Source of the DNA: Prevotella sp. Rep29
GTDB lineage: Bacteria; Bacteroidota; Bacteroidia; Bacteroidales; Bacteroidaceae
Direction: 5' to 3'
NCBI RefSeq assembly: GCF_019551475.1
Contig: NZ_CP047159.1
Location: 1,116,001-1,180,000 of the forward strand
Length of the DNA: 64,000 nucleotides
Shown: positions 24,989-33,580 of the stretch, in pieces
Layout of the letters: each line of letters opens with the position of its first letter
How positions within the stretch are numbered: position 1 is the first letter of the stretch
Made by a program: the position numbers and the translations under genes
Notes under the pieces: model-generated
The model's database searches: none
The model's input: the letters and a program-made list of their open reading frames with translations, nothing else
What the model was told of the DNA's origin: nothing

Positions 24989-27553
24989 ATGTTTGGGTAT
25001 CGGTCAGTATTTATAACAAAAGAACGGATGGATGTAAATGCTGTTAAAGAATTAGGAAATGGATATATTATAGACTTTATATCTAACGAACCTGTTAAGG
25101 CAACTCCAGAAGAAGTTAATGCTGTACAGGTTTATTCGAAAATGTTAGTAGCAGACTATAATTATAATCGTAATCAAATACAAACTCATCCTCAGTTTAG
25201 GGTCAAGGCATCACCATCAGATACGGAGTATAGATATCCTGTTGATATTGTTGTATTTAAAACGGAAGAGAAAAAACGTGGGGATGAATATATAGTGGTG
25301 GAATGTAAAAAACCAACCCGTGAAGATGGTGTAGAACAGTTGAAGTTGTATCTTAAGTTTTCTGAAGCGGAACTTGGAGTTTGGTTTAATGGTGAAAACA
25401 CTCATTACATTAGAAAAGTTATTAAAGGAGGAAGAATAGAGTTTGATGAAAATCTTCTGAACATCCCGGCGTATGGGCAAAGACTTGAGGATATAGGAAA
25501 ATATAAAAAGGAGGATTTGATACCTACGCATAACTTGAAACAGAAGTTTATATCAATTAGAAACTATTTGGCTGGTAATGCTGTGGGTACTACGCGTGAT
25601 GAAGAGTATGCAAGACAGATTATAAACGTTATCCTTTGCAAGTTGTATGATGAAAAATATACCCGTCCTACCGAAGTACTGACATTTAGAGCCGGAATAG
25701 ATGAAAGTCCTAAAGATATAAAAAAGAGAATTGTTGACAGGTTCAAAGAAGCAAAAAGGACATACAAAGATGTCTTGGATGATTCGGATAACATAACATT
25801 GGATGATAAGTCATTAGCTTATATTGTCGGTGAACTTCAGCCCTATTCATTGATGACAGCGCAACGCGATGTGATTGGAGATGCTTTCGAAGTGTTTATC
25901 CATCGTGCATTAAAGGGAGGGCAAGGGCAATATTTTACGCCTAAAAATATAGTTCGCACAGCAATTCAAATTTTGGATCCAGGTTGTGATGACAAAATAA
26001 TAGACCCTGCTTGTGGATCTGGAGGTTTTCTTATAGAGGGGCTCAAGTATCTTCATGGTAAAGTGGAAAAAATGGGAGCAGAAATGAATTGGCCGGAGGA
26101 AATGATAAAAGAAGAGAAGATAGCCAAGGCAAATATAAATTTCTGTGGAATAGAAAAAGATACTTTTTTGAGCAAGGTGGTAAAAGCCTACATGATTTTG
26201 ATGGGTGATGGCAAAAGTGGCATTTTCTGTGAAGATAGTTTGAATGAACCAAAAGATTGGGATGGAAAAACAAAAGCTCGTATTCAATTAGATTGTTTTG
26301 ATATTCTTTTAGCAAACCCTCCTTTTGGTGCAAAGATTCCCGTGAAGGGTGAGAAAAAACTTTCACAATATCCATTAGGTCATAAATGGAAATATGATAG
26401 AGATGGCAAATTGTGGACAAAGACAAACAAAGTAAAAGAAAGTGAAGCTCCGCAGATTCTTTTTTTGGATAGGTGTATAGATTTGGTAAGAGAAGGAGGA
26501 AAACTTGCAATAGTTGTTCCAGATGGTGTACTATGTAATCCGACAGACGGATATATTGTACAAGAGTTATTAAGCAAGACGGAACTTCTTGGACTAATAG
26601 ATTTACCAATGAGCTCTTTTTTACCATATACGCCAACGAAAACACATCTTATTTTTCTGAAAAAAACAGCAACCCCGAGAGACGATTATCCATTTTTCAT
26701 GAGTTACGCTAAAAGTTGTGGTCATGATAAACGAGGTCGTGAAATTAAAAATGATGAGATAGCAGAAATTCCAGAATATTTGAAAATGTTGAGAAACGGA
26801 AAAATAGAAAAGCCTTCACATCTTGGATGGTTTATGCGAATCAGTGATTTGAAAGACAATATATTATTGCCAAAATATTACAATCCAGACATTCAGACGG
26901 AATTGGATTCTTACTTACAATCTGGAGATTTTGAACTTAAAACTTTGCAAGAACTTCAGGATGATAAAATATTGAAAGTTTCAAGAGGACACGAGGTTGG
27001 TAGCGAACATTATGGGACGGGAGATATTCCTTTTGTCCGGACTTCTGAAATTTCGAATTGGGAAATAACTTCTGACTGTACTCATTGCCTTTCAGAAGAT
27101 ATTTATATGAAGTATAAAGATAAGCAAAATCTTGAGACGGAAGACATACTTGTCGTAAATGATGGCACCTATCTTATGGGTAGAGCAGCAATGATAACCG
27201 AGTCTGATTTAAAGATAATCTTTCAAAGCCATTTTAGAAGAATCAAAATATACAGAAAGGATATTCTGTCTCCTTATTTGCTTTTGGCCCTGTTGGGAAT
27301 GGAAATCGTTCAAAGACAAATTGAATCCAAATCATTTAGACAGGGTACTATTTCAACAATGGGGAATAGGCTAATGGAAGTGAAAATACCAATACCAACC
27401 GATGATGTACTCAAAAGTAGAATAATTGATGACATGAAAATAATAATTAATAATAAAAATGAAGCAAAAAAGAAAGCGCAATCATATATCATCATGACAA
27501 AACAGGAGAATTTGATGGGCTTAAGAAATAAAGCTAAGATAGGTAATCTGTAA
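24989..27553 (+). CDS. Single-chain restriction-modification enzyme (Type IIG-like; endonuclease + N6-adenine methylase + specificity domain)
   Basis: 854 residues. The N-terminal third is a type I HsdR_N-like PD-(D/E)XK nuclease (Asp 86 in 'YPVDIVVF', Glu 105-x-Lys 107 in 'VVECKKP'). The centre is an HsdM-type N6-adenine methylase with SAM motif DPACGSGGFL (from 339) and catalytic NPPF (443-446). The C-terminus (about 640-850) is one HsdS-like target-recognition domain followed by a helical segment. No helicase is present, so it would cut near its site without translocation. An alternative start is ATG 25028. It is clearly AT-rich compared with clpC next door, a sign of transfer. No separate partner gene is adjacent. 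Confidence 0.82.
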   Translation: MFGYRSVFITKERMDVNAVKELGNGYIIDFISNEPVKATPEEVNAVQVYSKMLVADYNYNRNQIQTHPQFRVKASPSDTEYRYPVDIVVFKTEEKKRGDEYIVVECKKPTREDGVEQLKLYLKFSEAELGVWFNGENTHYIRKVIKGGRIEFDENLLNIPAYGQRLEDIGKYKKEDLIPTHNLKQKFISIRNYLAGNAVGTTRDEEYARQIINVILCKLYDEKYTRPTEVLTFRAGIDESPKDIKKRIVDRFKEAKRTYKDVLDDSDNITLDDKSLAYIVGELQPYSLMTAQRDVIGDAFEVFIHRALKGGQGQYFTPKNIVRTAIQILDPGCDDKIIDPACGSGGFLIEGLKYLHGKVEKMGAEMNWPEEMIKEEKIAKANINFCGIEKDTFLSKVVKAYMILMGDGKSGIFCEDSLNEPKDWDGKTKARIQLDCFDILLANPPFGAKIPVKGEKKLSQYPLGHKWKYDRDGKLWTKTNKVKESEAPQILFLDRCIDLVREGGKLAIVVPDGVLCNPTDGYIVQELLSKTELLGLIDLPMSSFLPYTPTKTHLIFLKKTATPRDDYPFFMSYAKSCGHDKRGREIKNDEIAEIPEYLKMLRNGKIEKPSHLGWFMRISDLKDNILLPKYYNPDIQTELDSYLQSGDFELKTLQELQDDKILKVSRGHEVGSEHYGTGDIPFVRTSEISNWEITSDCTHCLSEDIYMKYKDKQNLETEDILVVNDGTYLMGRAAMITESDLKIIFQSHFRRIKIYRKDILSPYLLLALLGMEIVQRQIESKSFRQGTISTMGNRLMEVKIPIPTDDVLKSRIIDDMKIIINNKNEAKKKAQSYIIMTKQENLMGLRNKAKIGNL

Positions 27554-27570
27554 ATTTTGATAGGACAATA

Positions 27571-27606
27571 AAAAAGCACGATACAAATAAATGTACCGTG
27601 CTTTTT
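27571..27606. terminator. Bidirectional terminator
   Basis: AAAAAGCACG-a-TACA / TGTA-c-CGTGCTTTTT around AATAA, with A-run and T-run ends. It serves the restriction-modification gene and the convergent clpC. Confidence 0.85.
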
Positions 27607-27650
27607 TTGATAGTTATATGTTTTTGTGTCCTCGTCGAACAGTTGCGACG

Positions 27651-30188
27651 TTACTCGCTCTTGGTGAAGACGAGTTCTTCTTTTTCGGGATGTTTGTCGG
27701 CGTGGATGGTGTCGCCGCTTTGCAGTTCACCGCTCAGGATGCGCTCGCAGACACCGTCTTCGATGTGGTTTTGGATGGCGCGTTTGAGCGGGCGGGCACC
27801 GAACTGTACGTCGTAGCCCTTTGTGGCAACAAACTCCTTGGCAGCGTCGCTGACGGTCAGGTGATAGCCCATGTTCTCTATCCGCTTGAAGAGTCCTTTG
27901 AGCTCGATGTCGATGATGCGCTTGATGGCGTCGAGGTCGAGCTGGTCGAAGGTGATGATTTCGTCGAGGCGGTTGAGGAACTCAGGGGCGAACTGTCGGC
28001 TAAGGCTCTTCTGGATGATGGAGCGGGCGTGTTCCTTGTCTTTCTCGTCGAGCACGCCACCGAACTGTCCTCCGGTGTTGAAGCCGATGCCGCGTCCGAA
28101 CTCTTTGAGTTGTCGGGTGCCGGCGTTGGAGGTCATGATGACGACGGTGTTACGGAAGTCGATAAGTCGCCCGTTGCCGTCGGTCAGTCGTCCTTCGTCG
28201 AGCACTTGCAGCAGGAGGTTGAAGACGTTGCCGTGGGCTTTCTCTATCTCGTCGAGCAGGACGATGGAGTAGGGTTTGCGACGCACTTTTTCGGTGAGCT
28301 GTCCGCCTTCTTCATAGCCGACGTATCCCGGAGGGGCGCCGACGAGTCGGGAGACGTTGAAACTCTCGGTGAATTCGCTCATGTCGATGCGTATGAGGTC
28401 GTCTTCGCTTCCGAACATTTCTTCGGCGAGTTTCTTGGCGAGATAGGTCTTTCCGACGCCTGTCGGACCGAGGAACATGAAGACGCCGATGGGGTGGTTG
28501 GGCTCTTTCAGTCCTACGCGGTTGCGCTGGATGGCTTTGACCATCTTTTCGATGGCTTCGTCTTGTGCGATGACGGCGCCTTTGAGCCGCTCTGCCATGT
28601 TTCTGAGACGTATGCCTTCAGCCTCTGCCATGCGCTGTACGGGCACGCCGGTCATCATCGACACGACGTCTGCCACTTCTTTCTCGGTGACGGTCTCGCG
28701 CGTTCCTGCCTCGCCGTTGCTCCATTGCTCGTTGAGACGTTGGAGCTCGGCTTCGAGCTGTGTCTGTCGGTCGCGGTAGTTGGCGGCGAGTTCGAAGTCT
28801 TGACTCTTGACGGCAGCGTCTTTCTTTTGCTTGACGAGTTCTATCTCTTTCTCCTTCTCGTTGATTTCGGGCGGCACTTGTGCGTGTTGCAGATGTACGC
28901 GTGCGCCCACTTCGTCGAGCGCGTCGATGGCTTTGTCGGGGAAGGAGCGGTCGGTCACGTAGCGTTCTGTCAGTTTGACACATGCTGTGATGGCATCGTC
29001 GGTGTAGGCAACGTGGTGATGTTGCTCGTAGCGGTCTTTGATGTTTTCGAGTATCTGCAGTGTCTCGACGGTATTGGTTGGCTCGACGAGCACTTTCTGG
29101 AAGCGTCGCTCGAGTGCTCCGTCTTTTTCTATGCTGTTGCGGTATTCGTCAAGAGTAGTGGCTCCGATGCACTGGATGGTGCCTCTTGCGAGTGCCGGTT
29201 TGAGGATGTTGGCAGCGTCCATTGAACCGGGTGTCGAGCCTGCTCCGATGATGGTGTGTATCTCGTCGATGAAGACGATGATGTCGGGATTCTGCTCGAT
29301 TTCCTTGATAAGTGCCTTGATGCGCTCTTCGAACTGTCCGCGGTATTTGGTTCCTGCCACGACGGCGGTGAGGTCGAGACTCACGAGGCGTTTGTTGAAC
29401 AGCACGGGCGATGTCTTGCGCTTGGCGATGAGTTGTGCCAGTCCTTCGACGATAGCGCTTTTGCCGACGCCCGGCTCGCCGATGAGTATGGGGTTGTTCT
29501 TTTTTCGGCGGCAGAGAATCTCTGTCACACGCTGTATCTCGCGCTCGCGTCCCACGACGGGGTCAAGCTTTCCTTCGAGGGCAGCAGCCGTGAGATTGAC
29601 CGAGAAGTTATCGAGCACGGGGGTCTTTCCGCTACTCTTGCGTGCTTGTGTGGTCGTATGGCTGCCGTTCTGCTCCTCGTTGCGCGGGTTTTGTCCGATG
29701 GGTTCGAGTTCTTCCTCGTCTTCATCGGGGAGCCCGATGCCGCTTTGTGGCATGTTGGCTTTCTGCTGGAGATATTCCAAGGTGTCTTGATAGTTCATTT
29801 TGTTGAGTTCTAAGATTCGTTTTGCCTCGTTGCCCGATGGGTCGTGGAGGATAGCGAGGAGGAGATGCTGCACGTCGACGGTGTCTCGGTGCTGCGTGCG
29901 TGCCTCGATGACTGCTTGTCGGAGTATGTTGCTCGACTGCTCGCTGAGAGCGAGCTCTGTCGGATGGGTGCTTGCTGGCTCTCTCCGCACGTTGTTTTCA
30001 AGTTCTGTCTTTATGGATTGCAGATTGATGTTCAGTTTATCGAACATATCGTGTACAACGTCGCCTTTCCCCCTCATGATGCCCATGAGCAGATGCTCGG
30101 GACTTACCGACTGGCAGCAGAGGCGTTCTGCTTCCTCACGGCTGAAGGTGAGAATCTCAGAGAGTCTGTCTGAAAACAGGTTGTTCAT
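27651..30188 (-). CDS. clpC: ATP-dependent Clp protease ATPase subunit ClpC
   Basis: Hexameric AAA+ unfoldase that feeds ClpP. In order: Clp-N double repeat (1-145), an acidic linker (150-180), AAA module 1 with Walker A GEPGVGKS at 237-244, a middle region with a UvrB/C-like motif ('AAVKSQDFELAANYRDRQ', near 440), AAA module 2 with GPTGVGKT near 560-570, and a C-terminal ClpB D2-small domain. At 845 residues it is the expected size. The middle domain and UVR motif mark it as ClpC rather than ClpA or ClpB. It is followed on the same strand, 73 bp upstream, by ispE. Confidence 0.94.
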   Translation of the reverse strand: MNNLFSDRLSEILTFSREEAERLCCQSVSPEHLLMGIMRGKGDVVHDMFDKLNINLQSIKTELENNVRREPASTHPTELALSEQSSNILRQAVIEARTQHRDTVDVQHLLLAILHDPSGNEAKRILELNKMNYQDTLEYLQQKANMPQSGIGLPDEDEEELEPIGQNPRNEEQNGSHTTTQARKSSGKTPVLDNFSVNLTAAALEGKLDPVVGREREIQRVTEILCRRKKNNPILIGEPGVGKSAIVEGLAQLIAKRKTSPVLFNKRLVSLDLTAVVAGTKYRGQFEERIKALIKEIEQNPDIIVFIDEIHTIIGAGSTPGSMDAANILKPALARGTIQCIGATTLDEYRNSIEKDGALERRFQKVLVEPTNTVETLQILENIKDRYEQHHHVAYTDDAITACVKLTERYVTDRSFPDKAIDALDEVGARVHLQHAQVPPEINEKEKEIELVKQKKDAAVKSQDFELAANYRDRQTQLEAELQRLNEQWSNGEAGTRETVTEKEVADVVSMMTGVPVQRMAEAEGIRLRNMAERLKGAVIAQDEAIEKMVKAIQRNRVGLKEPNHPIGVFMFLGPTGVGKTYLAKKLAEEMFGSEDDLIRIDMSEFTESFNVSRLVGAPPGYVGYEEGGQLTEKVRRKPYSIVLLDEIEKAHGNVFNLLLQVLDEGRLTDGNGRLIDFRNTVVIMTSNAGTRQLKEFGRGIGFNTGGQFGGVLDEKDKEHARSIIQKSLSRQFAPEFLNRLDEIITFDQLDLDAIKRIIDIELKGLFKRIENMGYHLTVSDAAKEFVATKGYDVQFGARPLKRAIQNHIEDGVCERILSGELQSGDTIHADKHPEKEELVFTKSE

Positions 30189-30261
30189 GGTATGCCTTTC
30201 TTTTATATATTATATATGAATAATGTATTGGCATTCATGCAAATAGTGTGCCAAACATTTT

Positions 30262-31098
30262 CTATAGGGCGACGATGTGGCAGAATGCGTCGCGGAAAAT
30301 GAGGCTGAGGCTGTCTGGCTTTTTGTCGAACAGGGCATAGATAGCGCTGCCGCTGCCGGTCATCTGTGCATAGATGGCTCCTTCGGAATAGAGCCTTTCC
30401 TTGATGCGGGCAAGCTCGGGATAAATGCTGAACACGGACGTTTCGAAGTCGTTGGTGAGCTGATGGCGCCATGTCTCGACGGGTTGTTGCACGATGTCGA
30501 GGCAGCAGCGTTCGGGCTTTTTCGGCACAATCCGGGCGAAGGCTTCGCGGGTGGATACTGCCACGTTGGTCTTTACGACCGCCATGTAGAGCCCTTTCAA
30601 ATGAGACAAGTTCCCTTCGACTGCTGACAGCTTGTCACCTATGCCTCTTGCAAATGCTGGTATCGACTCGATGAAGAAGGCGCAGTCGGCACCAAGTCTG
30701 GTGGCTTTCGTCTGCATTTCTTCCACGCTGAGTCCTAAGCGGAACTTCTCGTTGAGCAGACGAATCATGTAGGCAGCATCGCTCGAGCCTCCGCCCATGC
30801 CCGCTTGTGAGGGAATGGCTTTGTGGAGGTGTATGCTGAGGGGTGGAAGCGCGTGCTCCGCAGCCAACAGGCGATAAGCCTTCAACACGAGGTTGTCCGT
30901 CGGCGCACCTTCGATTTCGATGCCGCTCATCGTGAATTCGCATTCTCCCGACGCATTATTGCCTGTCATGGCTTCTACTTCCAGCGTGTCGTATAGCGGG
31001 ATGGGATAGAACACCGTTTCCAAATCGTGGTAACCGTCGGTGCGACGCTCCACGATGTTCAAACCCAGATTGACTTTCGCACAAGGATATATTTTCAT
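30262..31098 (-). CDS. ispE: 4-diphosphocytidyl-2-C-methyl-D-erythritol kinase
   Basis: GHMP-family kinase that phosphorylates CDP-ME in the MEP isoprenoid pathway. It shows the N-terminal 'CAKVNLGLNIVERRTDGYHD' substrate motif, the glycine-rich ATP loop 'PSQAGMGGGSSDAA' and the C-terminal 'QMTGSGSAIYALF' loop. At 278 residues it is normal. Its ATG overlaps the stop codon of the RHS remnant upstream (ATGA), which shows how close the recombination that brought the RHS piece came to this gene; the original promoter may be lost. Confidence 0.93.
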   Translation of the reverse strand: MKIYPCAKVNLGLNIVERRTDGYHDLETVFYPIPLYDTLEVEAMTGNNASGECEFTMSGIEIEGAPTDNLVLKAYRLLAAEHALPPLSIHLHKAIPSQAGMGGGSSDAAYMIRLLNEKFRLGLSVEEMQTKATRLGADCAFFIESIPAFARGIGDKLSAVEGNLSHLKGLYMAVVKTNVAVSTREAFARIVPKKPERCCLDIVQQPVETWRHQLTNDFETSVFSIYPELARIKERLYSEGAIYAQMTGSGSAIYALFDKKPDSLSLIFRDAFCHIVAL

Positions 31099-31310
31099 CG
31101 TTCTCTGATAAATATGGTTGATATGATGGGCGTGTAGTACTCTGCACGAAGCTTCCTGCCCGTGGCGTCGTACGTATATACATGCTTGCTGTTGTTACCG
31201 AAACGTATCATCTTCGGCAAATTTAAGCAATTATATTCAATCCTCAAAATCCCAGCGTCCAAATCTTTCGTCAGGTTGCCGTTGGCGTCGTATTCATAGC
31301 TTTTCTTTAT
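31095..31310 (-). pseudogene. RHS/YD-repeat protein fragment 1
   Basis: About 68 codons in one open frame with YD-repeat pattern: 'SYEYDANGNLTKDLDAGI', 'IEYNCLNLPKMIRFGN', 'YTYDATGRKLRAEYY'. It has no start and its stop overlaps ispE's ATG. In the same frame a TAA occurs just upstream. The fragment directly abuts the end of the lipoprotein gene, with frames interleaved at AAGCTATGAA. It is the remnant of a large polymorphic-toxin-like or cell-surface RHS gene. Confidence 0.75.
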
Positions 31311-31863
31311 TGTTTAGGTACAGATTCCTTGAAATTGAAGAAATTAGATCGTATAATTCCGTAAATTCTTTCGAGTAGTTATATTCGTAGTAGCCTTGTC
31401 TCGTTCCAACTATCATATCATAGGAAAATATTTTCTGATTATTATTATATCCTGTAATAGTAAAAAACGGAAAATCTGCTTCAACATACAATTCTTTATG
31501 TTCTTTTTTAACAATAATAGGTTTCTTTTTTATGCAAATTTCATAAGCATAATAAAATATTTTAGAATAATCATACTGCGGAAGTTTTTCTATTATGTTT
31601 TCCCCAACTATCCGAACAATACCTCCCATAGTATCTAATTCAAAGACAAATTGATATCCTAAAGTTGAAGCAGATCCATAATATTTTATGATACATTTAT
31701 CCAAACCCCTAATTAAATTCATTTGGAAGAGAGTGTTTTCTTTTTTTTCTACTTCAAGTACTGAAGATTCACTATTTACCAATTTGGGGGTTGCTTCTCC
31801 TCTGCATGACAGAAATACTGAACCAAATAATAAAAGTAATAATATTGATAAGATATGTTTCAT
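31294..31863 (-). CDS. Small predicted lipoprotein, possible immunity protein
   Basis: 189 residues with a lipoprotein signal peptide (MKHILSILLLLLFGSVFLSC, Cys 20 acylated). The mature part is polar with alternating beta-like segments. It matches no family I recognise. It lies between two copies of the same RHS core segment, under a promoter cassette of its own, with strongly AT-rich sequence. That is the usual place of an immunity gene left after exchange of an RHS toxin tip, but no toxin gene is visible. Function remains unknown. Confidence 0.65.
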   Translation of the reverse strand: MKHILSILLLLLFGSVFLSCRGEATPKLVNSESSVLEVEKKENTLFQMNLIRGLDKCIIKYYGSASTLGYQFVFELDTMGGIVRIVGENIIEKLPQYDYSKIFYYAYEICIKKKPIIVKKEHKELYVEADFPFFTITGYNNNQKIFSYDMIVGTRQGYYEYNYSKEFTELYDLISSISRNLYLNNKEKL

Positions 31864-31933
31864 GTTATGTATATTATGAACTATACTTCAGAAAGAATTT
31901 TTACCGCTTGCGAAGTATATCTGTTATACTCGG

Positions 31934-31998
31934 CAAAGATAATGAAAACCGAGCGCAGAACAAAATAAATTCATTTGTTTTTTATGCCGAGGTGCATC
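31934..31998 (-). promoter_or_regulatory. Promoter cassette shared with 16333-16390
   Basis: Minus strand -7 TATCTTTG (31934-31941) lies about 70 bp before ATG 31863. Upstream are an AT-rich near-palindrome (AACAAATGAATTTATT) and CTCGGCATAAAAAAC, the same order as at 16333. It overlaps the end of RHS fragment 2. Confidence 0.6.
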
Positions 31999-32080
31999 TT
32001 ATCTTATGTAAATTTAGCGAATTATATTCAATTCTCAAAATTCCCGCATCCAAATCTTTCACGGGGTCTGTTTGTAGATT
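31982..32080 (-). pseudogene. RHS/YD-repeat protein fragment 2
   Basis: Reads 'KDLDAGILRIEYNSLNLHK' and then stops; nearly the same segment as in fragment 1 ('KDLDAGILRIEYNCLNLPK'). Its upstream side is cut exactly at the IS30 terminal repeat (32081). Confidence 0.7.
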
Positions 32081-33121
32081 CCAGTAGCAAGTGCAAAGTT
32101 ATGTTATTTTTTTGAAGAATTCAGCAGTAGGTGTGGAAAAGTTTAGTTTTTTTCTTGGCCTACGGTTTATTTTATGTTGTATTCTCTTTATTTGTTCCTC
32201 TGAAATATGTTTAAAGTCAGTTCCTTTTGGTATATATTGCCTGATGAGTTTGTTGGTGTTTTCTATGTTTCCTTTCTCCCATGATGAGTATGGATGTGTG
32301 AAGAAGATCTTTGTTTTGAGTCTCTCTGCTATGTATTTGTGCTCAGCGAACTCACTTCCGTTGTCTGTGGTAATACTTTTTATCCTTCCTATGTACGGTG
32401 TCATCATGGCTACTACGGTTTTTGCCAGCTGCTTTGCGTTTTTCCCGTGTCTGAGTTTTCTCATCATGAAGAAGTCCCGGCTTCTCTCGACAATTGTAAC
32501 GATTGTCCCTTTTCCGTCCTTTCCGATGATGGTGTCCATTTCGAAATCCCCGAATCGTGTTCCGTCAGCCTCTTCTTCCCTCTGTTCTATCATTACCCTG
32601 TCCTTTATGGCAGTATGTGCAGTTTCGGCAGTCCTTCTGATGTTCTTCAGGCGGTGCCTGCAGTGTTTGTAGAGTTCTCCTCCGCACTTGCGGTCAAATC
32701 GGATATATTGATAGATGGTTTCTACTGAAACGCACTTTTCTCCATTCCTTTCCATCCATCCCTTGATTTGTTCCGGCGACCACTGCTCACACACCAGGAG
32801 TGAGACGATTCTCCTTCGCATATCTATGGAGAACTTGCGGTGTCTCCTCATCCTGTGCTTACGCTCGTCACACTTATGCTGGGCTATACCATAATGGTAA
32901 TGGTGTGTGCCTTTGTTGCGTTTCAACTCACGATAGACTGTGCTGTAATGCACTCCTATCGTATCAGCGATGTCTTTTATCGCTACATTCTTTTGCCGTA
33001 ACACGAAAATTGTGTACCTTTGCTGTGAGGTTAGTTGATGATACATCATTACAATACAAAGTTAACTAATCTTTGGGAGACAGCAGTCTCCCTTTTTGCT
33101 TTTTTTTTGTATTGCTACTGG
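32081..33121. mobile_element. IS30-family insertion sequence
   Basis: About 1041 bp with terminal inverted repeats CCAGTAGCAA (32081-32090) and TTGCTACTGG (33112-33121), which continue imperfectly. One transposase gene fills it. I see no clear target duplication. The element interrupts RHS-like sequence on its left side. The transposase is intact, so it may still move. Confidence 0.8.
32099..33049 (-). CDS. IS30 family transposase
   Basis: 316 residues. An N-terminal HTH ('LTSQQRYTIFVLRQ', 'IGVHYSTVYRELKRN') is followed by a second HTH-like segment and the DDE catalytic core: Asp in 'DFEMDTIIGK', Asp in 'SITTDNGSEF', Glu in 'WEKGNIENTNKLIRQY'. Length and the 'NRRPRKKLNF' C-terminal motif are typical of the Bacteroidetes IS4351-like group. 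The gene is unbroken. Confidence 0.93.
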   Translation of the reverse strand: MMYHQLTSQQRYTIFVLRQKNVAIKDIADTIGVHYSTVYRELKRNKGTHHYHYGIAQHKCDERKHRMRRHRKFSIDMRRRIVSLLVCEQWSPEQIKGWMERNGEKCVSVETIYQYIRFDRKCGGELYKHCRHRLKNIRRTAETAHTAIKDRVMIEQREEEADGTRFGDFEMDTIIGKDGKGTIVTIVERSRDFFMMRKLRHGKNAKQLAKTVVAMMTPYIGRIKSITTDNGSEFAEHKYIAERLKTKIFFTHPYSSWEKGNIENTNKLIRQYIPKGTDFKHISEEQIKRIQHKINRRPRKKLNFSTPTAEFFKKIT

Positions 33122-33269
33122 TGAATCAATGTCTCGCCGGGGCTGTCTGCCCCTTGCCGACAGCGTTCCACGAGTGTTTTACATGGTTGAGGGCTTACAA
33201 TTGAAAACCATTTGCACTTCTTATTGGAACTTATGGTTTGAAAAATGGCAAAAATAGGCAGGTTTTCCT

Positions 33270-33300
33270 TTTGCATTTTCCTTATTTATTTGTATCTTTG
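33270..33300 (+). promoter_or_regulatory. Promoter for the small acidic protein / TerB-like pair
   Basis: -33 TTTG (33270-33273), 19-bp spacer, -7 TATCTTTG (33293-33300), 36 bp before ATG 33337. This good match excludes the longer upstream frame from 33238. Confidence 0.75.
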
Positions 33301-33336
33301 GTGCAGTTTTTTACTAAAACACAGAAAGGTATTATT

Positions 33337-33579
33337 ATGGGAGAATTTTTTAAGAACATCCTGAAGATGGGCGAAGAGAGTGGAATTCTCGAAGGGCTCA
33401 AGGAGAAGTTGGGAGGAGGAGTCCTTGATGCTGTCAAGGAGAAATTGAATCTGGAGAATATGGATCTCGGGAGCCTCGCCCAAAGCGTGTTGAGTATTAT
33501 TGGGCTTGCCGGCAATTCGGTTGCAACGGAAGGCGAAGCGGAAGTAGTTGAAGACGAAACAGTAGTAGAGGAGGAATGA
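33337..33579 (+). CDS. Small acidic hypothetical protein
   Basis: 80 residues: an amphipathic helix with alternating charges ('KMGEESGILEGLKEKLGGG'), a moderately hydrophobic stretch ('LAQSVLSIIGLAGNSVA') and an acidic tail ('VVEDETVVEEE'). No family known to me. It is followed after one base by the TerB-like gene, with AGGAGG overlapping its own end as ribosome-binding site for that gene. The pair is probably functionally linked. Confidence 0.65.
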   Translation: MGEFFKNILKMGEESGILEGLKEKLGGGVLDAVKEKLNLENMDLGSLAQSVLSIIGLAGNSVATEGEAEVVEDETVVEEE

Positions 33580-33580
33580 T

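Noticed and set aside
24989..27553. Complete type I restriction system
   Set aside because: No HsdR helicase and no separate HsdS gene are visible; everything is in one chain.
16447..27560. One larger island including the restriction-modification gene
   Set aside because: The direct repeat that would define it ends at 24507; no third copy of the repeat was found near 27560. The enzyme may be a separate import.
27591..29225. 544-codon frame opposite clpC
   Set aside because: An open antisense frame produced by codon bias; no start signal and no recognised domain.
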